Source of the DNA: Sphingosinicella sp. CPCC 101087
GTDB taxonomy: Bacteria; Pseudomonadota; Alphaproteobacteria; Sphingomonadales; Sphingomonadaceae
Length of the DNA stretch: 64,000 nucleotides
Direction of reading: 5' to 3'
NCBI RefSeq assembly: GCF_004151485.1
Contig: NZ_SBFF01000010.1
Location: forward strand, 352 to 64,351
Shown in pieces: positions 51,574 through 61,738 of the stretch. Position numbers and translations under genes: made by a program. Position 1 is the stretch's first letter; each line of letters starts with the position of its first letter. Below the pieces are notes generated by a model. That model made no database searches, was not told where the DNA came from, and saw nothing but the letters and a program-made list of their open reading frames with translations.

Positions 51574-52634
51574 CCCCGCCGCTCGCCCTGATCGAGGGTT
51601 TTTTCGGGCGGCCGTGGAGCTGGAGGGACCGGAGCGAGGCGGTCCGCTTCCTCGCGCCGCACGGTTATGGCGCCTATCTCTACGCGCCCAAGGCTGATCC
51701 CTGGCTTCGCCGCGGTTGGCGCGAGCCTTATCCGGATAATGAACTCGAGGCGCTCGCCGCCTTCGGCCGCGACTGTAATGCGGCCGGCGTTCGCCTCGGC
51801 GCCGGTCTCAGCCCCTTCGAGTTGCACCTCGAGGCTGGCCGGAACTGGGAGACGGCGCTGAACGCGAAGGTGGCGCAGCTCGACCAGGCGGGGGTCGAGG
51901 ATCTCGCCATCCTGTTCGACGACATGCGCGGCGATGTTCCCGACCTCGCCGAGCGTCAGGCGGCGATCGTCCATCACGTCGCGGAACGAACCGGGGCGTC
52001 GCGCCTCCTGTGCTGCCCGAGCTATTATTCCGACGATCCGGTGCTCGACACGGCATTCGGCGAGCGGCCGGCCTTCTACCTCGAGCAGCTCGGCCGGCTG
52101 CTCGATCCGTCGATCCGGATCATGTGGACCGGCGAGGAAGTCGTCTCCAGGGAATATTCGCCGGGCCATCTTTCCCGCATCGCCGAGGCGATCGGCCGCA
52201 AGCCGTTCCTGTGGGACAATTATCCGGTCAATGACGGCGCGCGCATGTCCCAGCACCTCCACCTGCGCGCCTTCACCGGCCGACCGGCTGCGATCGCCGC
52301 GCACATATCCGACCACGGCATCAATCTCGCCTCCCAGCCGCTGCTGAGCCGGATCCCGGCATTGACGCTGGCGGAGAGCTATGCGCGCGGCGACGCCTAT
52401 GAATATGGCGCGGCCTTCGGCTGGGCGGCGGCGGCGGTGCTCGGGGCGGAACTGGCGGAAAGAGTCCGCCGCGACCTGCTCGCGCTACAGGATCGGGGCC
52501 TCGACCGGCTCGCCGACCGGCGCGCGGTCCTTCGGGACCGCTATGCCGGCTTCGATCATCCGGCGGCGCGCGAAATCATTGCCTGGCTCGACGGCGAATG
52601 GGACGTCACAGACGAACTGGTCCAGACCCAGTAG
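51570..52634 (+). CDS. GH84-family beta-N-acetylglucosaminidase (O-GlcNAcase-like)
   Basis: The 354-residue protein matches the catalytic domain of the GH84 family: IEGFFGRPWSWRDRSEAVRF (8-27), APHGYGAYLYAPKADPWLR (29-47), and the adjacent catalytic Asp pair D117-D118 in ILFDDMRGD that supports the substrate-assisted mechanism. The WDNYPVNDG segment follows. There is no signal peptide, so it is likely cytoplasmic, unlike secreted clostridial NagJ. The natural substrate is unknown; cell-wall-derived N-acetylglucosaminides or a glycosylated protein are possible. It converges on DUF2332, overlapping it by 29 bases. Confidence 0.85.
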   Translation: MTPPLALIEGFFGRPWSWRDRSEAVRFLAPHGYGAYLYAPKADPWLRRGWREPYPDNELEALAAFGRDCNAAGVRLGAGLSPFELHLEAGRNWETALNAKVAQLDQAGVEDLAILFDDMRGDVPDLAERQAAIVHHVAERTGASRLLCCPSYYSDDPVLDTAFGERPAFYLEQLGRLLDPSIRIMWTGEEVVSREYSPGHLSRIAEAIGRKPFLWDNYPVNDGARMSQHLHLRAFTGRPAAIAAHISDHGINLASQPLLSRIPALTLAESYARGDAYEYGAAFGWAAAAVLGAELAERVRRDLLALQDRGLDRLADRRAVLRDRYAGFDHPAAREIIAWLDGEWDVTDELVQTQ

Positions 52635-53679
52635 CGGGGCGGCCTGCGACCCAGTCGATCCAGGCGCCGTGTGCGTGGGCCCAGGCGAGCAGCCGGTCCT
52701 CCCCGGGCCAGCAGCGCAGCCTCAGGCTGAATTCCCGATCCTCCGCCATCTTCTCGTAACGAAGCCAGGCGAGCGGAGCGGCCTCGTTCGCGCGGGCACC
52801 GGCCTCCTGCAGCCGAGCTCTCACCCGCGCCTGCGTCGCGGCCGGGAAATATTCGAAGGCGACGGAATGGAGGACGACCCGGCAGACGCCGGTCCCGGGC
52901 GCGGCCGTCAGATGCGTCTCGATCCAGTCCGCGGCGTCCCCTTGTGCGACCGGCGGCGGGTCCGCGGCCGCCAGGTCGAGCGCCGCCCCGAGGCGGTTCA
53001 GCCGCTCGCCCTGGTCCGGCCAGACATAAGCGAGCAGCCGCTCGCGTGCCGAGACCGCGTCGATCGGATCGAGATCGACGCCGAAGCGTCCGGATATTTC
53101 AGGTCGCGCCTCCGGCGGCGGCGCTCCCCGCCATTCGGGATCGAGCCGAAGCGGCGAATGTTCGCATCCCGCCGCGATGCCGCCGAGCCGGATCGCGTAG
53201 CGGTCGAGCTGGAGGTTGAGCCCGGCGCTGGCGCCGAGCTCGAAGAGGCGCAGCGGCAGGCGGAATCGGTCGCTCACCGCCAGCAGCCCACTCATAAGCA
53301 CGGCCGAGCGGCCCACCTCGTTGGTCTGCGGAGGGCGGTCGAGCCAGGGATGGAGGCTCGCGGCGTGAGCATCCAGGACCGATTGCAATTCCCGCGCCAG
53401 CACCTGCTCCGGGGGGAGCGACGCGGGTGGATATAGCACCGACAGCTTGGGCGCCCTGCCGCCACGAACCAAGGCATGGAGACCGCCGCACAGCCGCAGG
53501 GCCAGAGCGTCGGCTGTGGGGTCGCCCGGCCATCCGAGAACCCGCTGACCGATCGGCGTGGCGGCATCCAGCGCCGTGGCCAGCGCCGTGCACAACAGGG
53601 CGGTGAACGGAGAGCCCAACCGATCGCACCAATCCGCCTGAACCAGGAAGGCACGGCGAATATCGTCGGCGCGGCTCAC
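52606..53679 (-). CDS. DUF2332 protein
   Basis: The 357-residue protein matches DUF2332: FLVQADWCDRLGSPFTALLC near the N-terminus, SGLLAVSDRFRLPLRLFELGASAGLNLQLDRYA in the middle (a methyltransferase-like ELGASAG loop), and VVLHSVAFEYFP in the last third. A SAM-binding fold is suggested by the GASAG loop but not shown. The start lies near the end of pheT, with one base between the two genes, so it may be translated with pheT. Confidence 0.82.
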   Translation of the reverse strand: MSRADDIRRAFLVQADWCDRLGSPFTALLCTALATALDAATPIGQRVLGWPGDPTADALALRLCGGLHALVRGGRAPKLSVLYPPASLPPEQVLARELQSVLDAHAASLHPWLDRPPQTNEVGRSAVLMSGLLAVSDRFRLPLRLFELGASAGLNLQLDRYAIRLGGIAAGCEHSPLRLDPEWRGAPPPEARPEISGRFGVDLDPIDAVSARERLLAYVWPDQGERLNRLGAALDLAAADPPPVAQGDAADWIETHLTAAPGTGVCRVVLHSVAFEYFPAATQARVRARLQEAGARANEAAPLAWLRYEKMAEDREFSLRLRCWPGEDRLLAWAHAHGAWIDWVAGRPATGSGPVRL

Positions 53680-53680
53680 G

Positions 53681-56056
53681 TCAGGCGCGCAGGGTCGCGT
53701 CCAGCTTTGCCGCCGCGGCGATGATCCTGTCGGAGATCGCCTTCAACGCCTCGTCGGTGAAGCTCCTGTCACCGGGCTGAAGCTTCACTTCGATCGCTAG
53801 CGACTTGCGGCCTTCGGGGACGCCCGTGCCGGTGAACAGGTCGAACAGCCGGACGCCCACGATGGCCGTCTTGTCGGCGCCGCGCACCGCTCGGAGCAGT
53901 TGGTCGGCCGGCAGCGCCTGCGGCACCAGGAAAGCGAAATCGCGCTTCACCGCCTGGAGCGGCGGCGGCGCGTAAGCGCTCCGCATGAACCCCGTCGAGC
54001 GCCGCTGCGGCACGGCATCGAGGAAGATCTCGGCCGCAACGACAGGCCCGTCCAGATCGAACGCCCGCGCCACCCGCGGATGAAGCTCGCCAAATTCGGC
54101 CAGGGCATTTTTCGGCCCGAGCGCCAGCCGCCCGGAGCGGCCTGGGTGATAGACGGCGGCCGCGTCGCCGAGCACCTGGAGACTGTCGGTCGGAGCACCC
54201 GCGGCGGCGAGCAGGGCCAGAGCTTCCGCATTGGCGTCATGTGCGTCGAACGGCTGCGCCTTTCCGGTCCGCCAATGCCGCGGTGCCCGCTCCCCGGCAA
54301 GGACGAGCCCGAGGGTCGGATGCTCGCGGTCGGCGCGATAGCGGCGGCCGACCTCGAATAGCCTGACGCTTTCCGCCCCGCGCGCCAGGTTGCGGCGGGC
54401 AGCGGCGAGCAGTCCGGGAAGGAGCGAAGGGCGCATCACCTTCATCTCCTCGCTGATCGGATTGCTCAGCACCCAGGACGAGCCGCCGAACGGCTCCGCC
54501 TCGGCTTCGGGAATGAAGCTCCAGGTCACCGCCTCGTTGAGGCCGCGCGCGGCCGCCGTGCGGCGGACCTTGCGCTCGATCTTCTGCTCGGCGGTCGCGG
54601 TGGGCCGGGCGACCCCCGGTGCGCGCGACAGCGGCGTCGAAGGCACTTTGTCGTAGCCGTAGATGCGGGCGATCTCCTCGACCAGATCGGCGGGTCCTTC
54701 CGCATCCCGCCGCCATGACGGCACCTTGACCTGCCATGTCTCTCCCATTGTCGGCTCGAAGCCGAGTCGGTGGAGGATCTCGGCCTGTCGTTCGGCCGGG
54801 ACGTCGACGCCTGCCAGCTCGCGGCAACGTTCCGGCCGGTAGGCGATCGTCCGGTCGAGCTTCGGCGGCGCGCCGGCATGGATAGGCTCGGACGGCTCGC
54901 CGCCGGCCAGCTCGATCGCCATCGCGGTGGCGATGGCCAGACCGGGCTCGACGAAATCCGGATCGACGCCGCGCTCGAACCGGCTGCGGGCATCGGAGAC
55001 CAAAGCGAGCTTCTGCCCGGTGCGGGCGATATGCTCGGGATCGAAGAAAGCGCACTCGATGACGATGTCGCTCGTGGTCTCGGTGACCCCGCTATGCTCC
55101 CCGCCCATGATCCCGCCGATGTCGTGGACGGCCTCCTCGTCGGCGATCACGGTCATCGTCGGATCGAGCCGGTAGGTCCGGCCGTTGAGCGCGAGCATCT
55201 CCTCGCCGTCGCGGGCGCGGCGGGCGACGAGCGCGCCTTTCAGCTTGGCAAGATCGTAGACGTGCAGCGGTCGGCCGTAGGTCAGCATGACATAATTCGT
55301 CATGTCGACGAGCGCGCTGATCGGCCGCTGGCCGACCGCCTTGAGCCTGCGCTGCAGCCATTCCGGCGACGGCCCGTTGCGGACGCCGCGGACGACTCGG
55401 CCGAAGAAGGCCGGGCAGGCCTCTGGATCGTCCGTGCGGATCTCTATCGGGCAGGGGAACGCTCCCTCGATCCGGGGCAGTGCGACCGGCCGCAGCGTTC
55501 CCAGTCCGGCTGCGGCGAGGTCACGGGCGATGCCGTGGACCCCCATGGCGTCCTGGCGGTTGGGCGTGACCGCCACGTCGATCACCGGATCGTCGAGACC
55601 GGCATGTTCGGCGAAGGCCGCGCCGACCGGCGCGTCGGCGGGAAGTTCGATGATTCCCTCATGGGCCTCGCCGAGCTCGAGCTCGCGGATCGAGCACATC
55701 ATGCCGCGGCTCTCGACGCCGCGGATCGCCGCTACCTTCAAGGTGAGGTCGCTGCCCGGCACATAGGCGCCGGGCGGGCCGAACACGCCCTTGAGGCCGG
55801 CCCGCGCATTGGGCGCGCCGCATACCACCTGGATCGGCTCGCCGGTGCCGGCGTCGACGGTGAGCACCTGCAGCTTGTCGGCCTGCGGATGGGGCTCGGC
55901 GGTAAGGACCTGGGCGACGACGAACGGCTTCAATCTGTCGGCGGGGTTCTCGACGCTTTCCACTTCGAGCCCGATCGCGGTGAGCGTCTCGGCCACCTGA
56001 TCGACATTTGCATCCGTCTCGAGATGCTCCTTCAGCCAGGAAAGGGTGAACTTCAT
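53681..56056 (-). CDS. pheT: phenylalanyl-tRNA synthetase beta subunit
   Basis: The 791-residue subunit has the N-terminal tRNA-binding OB domain (about 40-150, [19 protein letters not shown]), the B3/B4 editing domain, the B5 domain, the catalytic-like core and the C-terminal anticodon-binding FDX-ACB fold. It pairs with PheS as a tetramer. The start [14 protein letters not shown] is typical; a longer in-frame reading enters pheS. It overlaps the pheS stop by four bases. Confidence 0.96.
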   Translation of the reverse strand: MKFTLSWLKEHLETDANVDQVAETLTAIGLEVESVENPADRLKPFVVAQVLTAEPHPQADKLQVLTVDAGTGEPIQVVCGAPNARAGLKGVFGPPGAYVPGSDLTLKVAAIRGVESRGMMCSIRELELGEAHEGIIELPADAPVGAAFAEHAGLDDPVIDVAVTPNRQDAMGVHGIARDLAAAGLGTLRPVALPRIEGAFPCPIEIRTDDPEACPAFFGRVVRGVRNGPSPEWLQRRLKAVGQRPISALVDMTNYVMLTYGRPLHVYDLAKLKGALVARRARDGEEMLALNGRTYRLDPTMTVIADEEAVHDIGGIMGGEHSGVTETTSDIVIECAFFDPEHIARTGQKLALVSDARSRFERGVDPDFVEPGLAIATAMAIELAGGEPSEPIHAGAPPKLDRTIAYRPERCRELAGVDVPAERQAEILHRLGFEPTMGETWQVKVPSWRRDAEGPADLVEEIARIYGYDKVPSTPLSRAPGVARPTATAEQKIERKVRRTAAARGLNEAVTWSFIPEAEAEPFGGSSWVLSNPISEEMKVMRPSLLPGLLAAARRNLARGAESVRLFEVGRRYRADREHPTLGLVLAGERAPRHWRTGKAQPFDAHDANAEALALLAAAGAPTDSLQVLGDAAAVYHPGRSGRLALGPKNALAEFGELHPRVARAFDLDGPVVAAEIFLDAVPQRRSTGFMRSAYAPPPLQAVKRDFAFLVPQALPADQLLRAVRGADKTAIVGVRLFDLFTGTGVPEGRKSLAIEVKLQPGDRSFTDEALKAISDRIIAAAAKLDATLRA

Positions 56057-57132
56057 GCTCCGACTCCTCCGGAGAGAGTCGGCACGTCGAGCGCGGCGAA
56101 GCCATAATGCCTGAGCCAGCGCATGTCGCCGTCGAAGAAGGCCCGCAGGTCGTCCATGCCATATTTGAGCATGGCCAGCCGGTCGATTCCGCAACCGAAC
56201 GCGAAGCCCTGATATTCGTCCGGGTCGAGCCCGCAATTGGAGATGACCTTCGGGTGCACCATGCCCGAGCCGAGCAACTCCATCCATTTCTCGGTGCCAC
56301 CGAGCACCCGCCGGCCATTCTCCATATGGTAGCCCACGTCGACTTCGGCGGAAGGTTCGGTGAACGGGAAGTAGCTCGGACGCATCCTGAGGACGATATC
56401 ATCGCGCTCGAAGAAGGCGGTGAGAAAGGTTTCGAGCGTCCATTTCAGGTGGCCGAGCGTGATGCCCTTGTCGATCACCAGCCCCTCCACCTGATGGAAC
56501 ATCGGCGTGTGGGTGGCGTCGCTGTCGGACCGGTAGGTCCGGCCCGGCATGATCGCATAGATGGGAAGCTTGTGTTGCTGCATGATCCGGATCTGTACCG
56601 GTGAGGTATGAGTGCGCAGCAGCATCCGGTTCCCGCCGGCATCCGTCTGCTCGAAATAGAAGGTGTCGTGCATCGCCCGTGCCGGGTGGCTTTCGGGGAT
56701 GTTGAGGGCGGTGAAATTGTGCCAGTCGTCCTCGATTTCGGGGCCGGTGGCGACCGCGAAGCCGAGGTCCGAGAAAATCTCGGCGAGTTCGTCCATCACC
56801 TGGCTGACCGGGTGGATGCTGCCCTGCGGTCCGAGTTCGACCGGCAGCGTCATGTCGAGCGTCTCGGTGGCCAGGCGCCGGTCGAGCTCGGCCGCTTCGA
56901 GCGCTGCCTTGCGCGCGGCGACCGCCTCCGTAACGGCTTCGCGCAACGCATGGATGCGCGGCCCCTCGGACTGTCTTTGCTCCGCAGACATGGCGCCGAG
57001 CGTCTTGAGAAGCTGGGTGACGGCACCCTGCTTGCCCAAGGCGGCGACGCGCTCCGCCTCGAGCGCCGCCAGATCGCGCGCACCGTCGATGCGGGCGATC
57101 CATTCACGCTTGATCAGTTCCAGGTCGGACAT
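56053..57132 (-). CDS. pheS: phenylalanyl-tRNA synthetase alpha subunit
   Basis: The 359-residue class II synthetase subunit has an N-terminal coiled-coil (about 1-90) and the catalytic motifs, including [10 protein letters not shown] and the acidic [17 protein letters not shown] region. The final [20 protein letters not shown] is motif 3. In many bacteria it directly follows rpmI-rplT; here those genes lie about 4.2 kb upstream, across an inserted block. The divergent DUF5996 gene starts 129 bases away. Confidence 0.96.
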   Translation of the reverse strand: MSDLELIKREWIARIDGARDLAALEAERVAALGKQGAVTQLLKTLGAMSAEQRQSEGPRIHALREAVTEAVAARKAALEAAELDRRLATETLDMTLPVELGPQGSIHPVSQVMDELAEIFSDLGFAVATGPEIEDDWHNFTALNIPESHPARAMHDTFYFEQTDAGGNRMLLRTHTSPVQIRIMQQHKLPIYAIMPGRTYRSDSDATHTPMFHQVEGLVIDKGITLGHLKWTLETFLTAFFERDDIVLRMRPSYFPFTEPSAEVDVGYHMENGRRVLGGTEKWMELLGSGMVHPKVISNCGLDPDEYQGFAFGCGIDRLAMLKYGMDDLRAFFDGDMRWLRHYGFAALDVPTLSGGVGA

Positions 57133-57260
57133 GGGGAGGCGCTCTAACCGATTCGCGGCGGTTTGAAAGCCTCTCGCCGGTGCGCAGCGCGCGTCCCGCC
57201 GGTCGCCAATTCGGGTGAGTCGGGCTTTCTGCGGCGGCGCGGCCGGTATAGGTCACGGGC

Positions 57261-58205
57261 ATGACCGTCGCCGAATCGACCTGGCCCGATCTGTCCGCCG
57301 AACGCGACGGGCAGACCATCGCGGCACTTCATCTGTTCAGCCAGGTGGTCGGCAAGGTGCCGACCGCGCTGCTGCCTTGGCGCAACCATGGATGGCACCT
57401 GACGCTGCATCCGACGTCGCGCGGGCTGACGACCGAGCCGGTTCATGCGCCGGGCGGGACATTCTCGCTCGCCTTCGACCTGGTCGATCACGTGCTCGCG
57501 CTCGACGACGCCCACGGCCGGCTTACGCTGCAGCTGCGGTCCATGGCGGTCGCCGATTTCCATGCGGGCGTGATGGCGATGCTCGCCGATGCCGGCCACG
57601 AGGTCCGCACCCACGGCGCGCCGAACGAGCTGGATCCGGCGATCCCGTTCGCCGAGGACCATGCGGCGCGTACCTATGATCCGGACAGCGCCTCCCGACT
57701 GCTCGGCGCGCTGCTCGCCGCCGATCGCGTTTTCCGGCTGTTCCGCTCCGGCTTCCTCGGCAAGGTGAGCCCCGTCCACTTCTTCTGGGGTAGCTTCGAT
57801 CTCGCCGTTACCCGCTTCTCCGGCCGACCCGCGCCGATCCATCCCGGCGGAATTCCCAACCTGCCGGACCCTGTCACCCGCGAAGCCTATAGCCACGAAG
57901 TATCGAGCGCGGGCTTCTGGCCGGGCGGCGCCGGCGCGCCTGGAGGCCCCTTCTTCTATTCATACGCCTATCCAGCGCCGCCGGGATTCGGCGAGGCGAA
58001 GGTGGAGCCGGCGGCGGCGCGGTATGACGCCGCACTTGGCGAGTTCATCCTCGATTATGGCGACGTCCGCCGCGCCGCCGATCCCGACCGGGCTTTGCTC
58101 GCTTTCCTTGAGACCAGCTATGGCGCCGCCGCCGATCTCGGCGGCTGGGATCGCGCGTCGCTCGAATGCGCACTCGGCGTGCCGCGCATCCCCCGCCGCG
58201 TCTAG
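57261..58205 (+). CDS. DUF5996 protein
   Basis: The 314-residue protein matches DUF5996: WPDLSAERDGQTIAALHLFSQVVGK, WRNHGWHLTLHPTSRGLTT and VSPVHFFWGSFDLAVTRFSG. These conserved blocks suggest a metabolic enzyme, but none is known. There is no signal peptide or membrane segment. It converges on the ScfR-like regulator with a 4-base overlap of stops. It is the first gene of the block that separates pheS from rplT. Confidence 0.8.
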   Translation: MTVAESTWPDLSAERDGQTIAALHLFSQVVGKVPTALLPWRNHGWHLTLHPTSRGLTTEPVHAPGGTFSLAFDLVDHVLALDDAHGRLTLQLRSMAVADFHAGVMAMLADAGHEVRTHGAPNELDPAIPFAEDHAARTYDPDSASRLLGALLAADRVFRLFRSGFLGKVSPVHFFWGSFDLAVTRFSGRPAPIHPGGIPNLPDPVTREAYSHEVSSAGFWPGGAGAPGGPFFYSYAYPAPPGFGEAKVEPAAARYDAALGEFILDYGDVRRAADPDRALLAFLETSYGAAADLGGWDRASLECALGVPRIPRRV

Positions 58206-59623
58206 CCGCCCAGAAAAGGAAATGGCGAGACCGTCTTGCGGGACTCGTGCACGGTCAGCGTCCGCCCGGCGGGGGCGGCAGCTCGCTGTGGGCAGCGCAC
58301 GCGCGGGCAGATGGCGCAGGCCGGGCCGATCGGAGTCACCAAGGGGTCAACAAGGTCGAAGCCGTCGGCATAGGCCAGCCGGCCCGCATGGCGTACGTCG
58401 CAGCCCAGGCCGATCGCGAGTGCGCTGTCTTCGCGCGGGTCGAGTCTGACCGATCGCTCGACCGTGCGCGCAACGGTAAAGAATCGTTGGCCGTCGGGCG
58501 TCTCGACGATCTGGGTCACCACCCGTCCGGGCGTCTGAAAGGTGGCGTGCAGATTCCAGCGAGGACAAGTGCCGCCGAAGCGTGAAAACGGAAAGCTCTC
58601 CCCGGCGAAACGCTTCGAGATGTTGCCGGCCGAATCCACCCGGAGCATGAAGAAGGGAACGCCCCGCGCGCCAGTCCGGCCTAGGGTCGTCAGCCGGTGG
58701 GCGACCTGCTCGACGCTGGCGCCGAACTCGGCGCAAAGGCGGTCGATCTCGTAACGGTGTCGCTCAGCCGAGGCGAGGAAGGGCGCGTACGGCATCAGGA
58801 TCGCCGCGGCCGCATAATTGGCGAGGCTCATGTGCAGGAGGTGCCTGGTCGGGGCGTCGGGCGGCGCGGCCGCCTCGATCATCCTCAGCAGGAGCGGTCG
58901 GAATTCCATCAAGGCGAGCTGGTAGGCGAGCGCGAACGTGCGGCTCTCCGGGCGAAGCAGCGCCGAAAGCATCAGCCGCTTGCGGTGCAGGTCGTAATGC
59001 TGGCTTGCCCCATCGAGCACGTCCGGTGGCACGAGGCGCGCCTCAACGCCGAATCCTTCCTTCAGGCGCCGCCGCAACGGCTCGGCGACGGTGAGCGGAT
59101 CGCCCAGTGCGCCGGCCAGGGTTTCGGCCGCTTCCTCGAGGTAGGGGAAATGATTGCGCTGTGCCTGGATATGGTCCCGCACCCAGGCTTCCGGAGTCAG
59201 CGGCGATCGGGCCGAACCTTCGTCGCCGCTCGCCTCGTCACCTGGCGGGCGCCGCCGCATCTCGGTCAAAGCGGCATAGAGTCGCGCGACCGCATCGGCC
59301 ACGGCGGGCGCATTGTCGGCAACTTCGAGCAGCTCGTAGCGTGGCACGCCCAAATCGGCGAACATCGGGTCGGCGAAGATTTCGGCAAGCTGCTCGGGAC
59401 CGGTGCCATCGATGCCTTCGGCGGCGAAGCTTTTGAGGTCGACCTCATAGGCGTCCGCGAGGCGGAGCAGCACCTGCGCCGTCAGCGGTCGCTGGTTTCG
59501 CTCGATATGGTTCAGGTAGGAGGGTGAAACGCCAAGCTCGGCAGCCATCGCGCTCTGGTTGAGTCCGAGTTCCCGGCGCAGCCGCCGAAGCCGCGCGCCG
59601 AGATAGAGCTTGCGTTCCGCCAC
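58202..59623 (-). CDS. ScfR/RamB-like XRE-family regulator (short-chain fatty acyl type)
   Basis: The 473-residue protein starts with an XRE HTH (about residues 8-62, LRRELGLNQSAMAAELGVSPSYLNHIERNQ). A large IrrE-like middle domain follows (about 150-300) and then a DUF2083 C-terminal domain ending with a cysteine cluster, CAICPRVRCPQRAA. This architecture is shared by RamB and related regulators of acetate and glyoxylate metabolism. It is divergent from aceA with 120 bases between the starts, so aceA is the probable target. Confidence 0.87.
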   Translation of the reverse strand: MAERKLYLGARLRRLRRELGLNQSAMAAELGVSPSYLNHIERNQRPLTAQVLLRLADAYEVDLKSFAAEGIDGTGPEQLAEIFADPMFADLGVPRYELLEVADNAPAVADAVARLYAALTEMRRRPPGDEASGDEGSARSPLTPEAWVRDHIQAQRNHFPYLEEAAETLAGALGDPLTVAEPLRRRLKEGFGVEARLVPPDVLDGASQHYDLHRKRLMLSALLRPESRTFALAYQLALMEFRPLLLRMIEAAAPPDAPTRHLLHMSLANYAAAAILMPYAPFLASAERHRYEIDRLCAEFGASVEQVAHRLTTLGRTGARGVPFFMLRVDSAGNISKRFAGESFPFSRFGGTCPRWNLHATFQTPGRVVTQIVETPDGQRFFTVARTVERSVRLDPREDSALAIGLGCDVRHAGRLAYADGFDLVDPLVTPIGPACAICPRVRCPQRAAAPAGRTLTVHESRKTVSPFPFLGG

Positions 59624-59743
59624 GCGTGTAACTCTGTCAAAGATTCACAATAGTCGCAAGACGCATCGTGACAAGGCGACCCTTTTCGCTGCTGCCTTCT
59701 GACCCGCTTCGCGGTTCAAGGCCCCGCGAAAGCGAGGTGCAGC

Positions 59744-61027
59744 ATGAACGGATTCGATACCATCGTCCCCGCGCCGACGGGCCGCTTCGACGGCATTGCC
59801 CGTCCATACGGCCCGCCCGACGTCGAGCGTCTGCGCGGCTCGATCAGCGTGGAATATAGTCTGGCGCGGCGCGGCGCCGAGCGGCTCTGGACACTGCTTC
59901 AGGCCGAGGATCATGTCCATGCGCTTGGCGCCGTCACTGGCAACCAGGCGATGCAGATGGTGCGCGCCGGCCTGGAGGCCATCTATTTGTCGGGCTGGCA
60001 GGTCGCTGCCGACGCCAACACCGCCGGAGCCATGTATCCAGACCAGTCGCTCTATCCCGCCAATGCGGGACCGGAGCTGTGCCGCCGGATCAACCGCACG
60101 CTGCAGCGCGCGGACCAGATCGAGCATAGCGAAGGCGGTGCGAAGCGCGACTGGCTCGTCCCGATCGTCGCCGATGCGGAAGCCGGATTCGGCGGGCCGC
60201 TGAACTGCTTCGAGATCATGAAGGCCTATATCGAGGCCGGGGCGGCCGGAGTTCATTTCGAAGACCAGCTCGCCGCGGAGAAGAAATGCGGCCACTTGGG
60301 CGGCAAGGTGCTGATCCCGACCCAGGCCCATATCCGCAACCTCGATGCGGCGCGCCTCGCCGCCGACGTCTGCGGCGTTCCGACCTTGCTCATCGCCCGC
60401 ACCGACGCCGAGAGCGCCCGGCTGATTACGTCGGACGTGGATGAGCGGGACCATGAATTCCTCACCGGCGAACGCACCTCCGAAGGCTTCTTCCGCCTGA
60501 AGGAAGGGACCGGCCTCGATCATTGCATCAAGCGCGGCCTTGCCTTCGCGCCCCACTCCGACTTGCTCTGGTGGGAGACCAGCCATCCCGATCTGGGCGA
60601 GGCGCGGGCGTTCGCAGAAGCCATCCAGCGAGAATATCCGGGAAAGCTCCTGGCCTATAATTGCTCGCCGAGCTTCAACTGGGCGGCGAAGCTCGACGCA
60701 GCGACGATAGCCCGATTCCAGCGCGAACTGGGTGCGATGGGGTACAAGTTCCAGTTCGTCACTCTGGCAGGCTTCCACAGCCTGAACCTGGGGATGTTCG
60801 AGCTGGCGAGCGGCTACCGCGATCACGGCATGGCGGCATATTCCAGGCTGCAGCAGGCCGAATTTTCCGCTGAAGCGAACGGCTATACCGCCACGCGGCA
60901 TCAGCGCGAGGTCGGCACAGGCTATTTCGACCTGGTGGCACAGGCCGTCGCCGGAGGCGAAGCCTCGACGGTCGCGCTCGCCGAATCCACCGAAACGGCG
61001 CAATTCGCCGGCAAGCAGGCGGCGTGA
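59744..61027 (+). CDS. aceA: isocitrate lyase
   Basis: The 427-residue enzyme splits isocitrate to glyoxylate and succinate in the glyoxylate shunt. The catalytic loop is KKCGH with Cys182, followed by LGGKVLIPT. The substrate and metal-binding region [15 protein letters not shown] is intact. The length is normal. GAGGT lies about 6 bases before the ATG. It is probably regulated by the divergent ScfR-like protein. The malate synthase gene is not in the window. Confidence 0.97.
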   Translation: MNGFDTIVPAPTGRFDGIARPYGPPDVERLRGSISVEYSLARRGAERLWTLLQAEDHVHALGAVTGNQAMQMVRAGLEAIYLSGWQVAADANTAGAMYPDQSLYPANAGPELCRRINRTLQRADQIEHSEGGAKRDWLVPIVADAEAGFGGPLNCFEIMKAYIEAGAAGVHFEDQLAAEKKCGHLGGKVLIPTQAHIRNLDAARLAADVCGVPTLLIARTDAESARLITSDVDERDHEFLTGERTSEGFFRLKEGTGLDHCIKRGLAFAPHSDLLWWETSHPDLGEARAFAEAIQREYPGKLLAYNCSPSFNWAAKLDAATIARFQRELGAMGYKFQFVTLAGFHSLNLGMFELASGYRDHGMAAYSRLQQAEFSAEANGYTATRHQREVGTGYFDLVAQAVAGGEASTVALAESTETAQFAGKQAA

Positions 61028-61044
61028 GCAGAAGGAGAAGAGCC

Positions 61045-61242
61045 ATGACGAAGCGCTACTGGGTCGTCGGCGGGGAATATGAGGATCCCGACTTCCGTTC
61101 GCTGATCCCCGGCACCGAGACCATGGCCGGACCGTTCGAGGACGAGCGCAAGGCCCGCAACGAATGGATCCGCCTGACCTACGGCCCGCGCGCCGGAGCT
61201 GCGACCATTCGCTACAGCATCGCCGCCGAGGCATCGCGATGA
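61045..61242 (+). CDS. DUF4170 small protein
   Basis: The 65-residue protein starts MTKRYWVVGGEYEDPDF and matches DUF4170, an alphaproteobacterial family of unknown function that often lies downstream of metabolic genes. GPRAGAATIRYSIAAEA closes it. The ATG at 61045 has AAGGAG about 8 bases upstream. It is cotranscribed with aceA (18 bases apart); the shared terminator at 61309 ends the unit. Confidence 0.82.
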   Translation: MTKRYWVVGGEYEDPDFRSLIPGTETMAGPFEDERKARNEWIRLTYGPRAGAATIRYSIAAEASR

Positions 61243-61308
61243 ACCTCGCGCCCGACGCGCCGCTTGCTCGCCTGTGACGAACGCGCGCCAGGCCGAGACG
61301 CGAACGAG

Positions 61309-61339
61309 AAAAGGCGCCGATCGCTCGGCGCCTTTCTTC
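61309..61339. terminator. bidirectional intrinsic terminator (aceA-DUF4170 / rplT)
   Basis: AAAGGCGCCGA (61310-61320) and TCGGCGCCTTT (61325-61335) form a perfect 11 bp stem with a TCGC loop. The A-run on one side and T-run on the other let it work in both directions, for the plus-strand aceA unit and the minus-strand rplT. Confidence 0.8.
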
Positions 61340-61359
61340 GATTCCTCTTTCGAGCGAGC

Positions 61360-61725
61360 TCAACCCTGCGCCGGCAGCGCTCCGCGGGCCTGGGCGATGA
61401 TCGCCTTGAAGGCCTCGCCCTCGTGCATCGCGATGTCGGCCAGGACCTTGCGGTCGAGATCGACTCCGGCGAGCTTCAGGCCATGCATGAACTGGCCGTA
61501 AGTCAGCCCCTCGGCGCGGACCGCGGCGTTGATGCGCTGGATCCACAAGGCGCGAAAGCTCCGCTTCTTTACCTTGCGGTCGCGGTAGGCGTACTGGCCG
61601 GCCTTCTCGACCGCCTGACGGGCGATGCGGATCGTGTTCTTGCGGCGGCCGTAATAGCCCTTCGCCTGATCGAGGATCCTCTTGTGCTTGGCGCGCGTGG
61701 TCGTGCCGCGCTTGATGCGTGCCAT
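61360..61725 (-). CDS. rplT: 50S ribosomal protein L20
   Basis: The 121-residue protein has the L20 signatures [27 protein letters not shown] and [22 protein letters not shown] basic N-terminal extension is followed by a helical body. AGGAGG lies 9 bases before the ATG. It follows rpmI by 13 bases. In other bacteria L20 represses this operon. It is separated from pheS here by an unrelated block. Confidence 0.98.
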   Translation of the reverse strand: MARIKRGTTTRAKHKRILDQAKGYYGRRKNTIRIARQAVEKAGQYAYRDRKVKKRSFRALWIQRINAAVRAEGLTYGQFMHGLKLAGVDLDRKVLADIAMHEGEAFKAIIAQARGALPAQG

Positions 61726-61738
61726 GGTCTATATCCTC

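Noticed and set aside
59645-61546. 633-codon minus-strand frame opposite aceA
   Set aside because: It covers aceA with intact catalytic motifs on the plus strand. The minus frame shows no family features and runs through the terminator and part of rplT.
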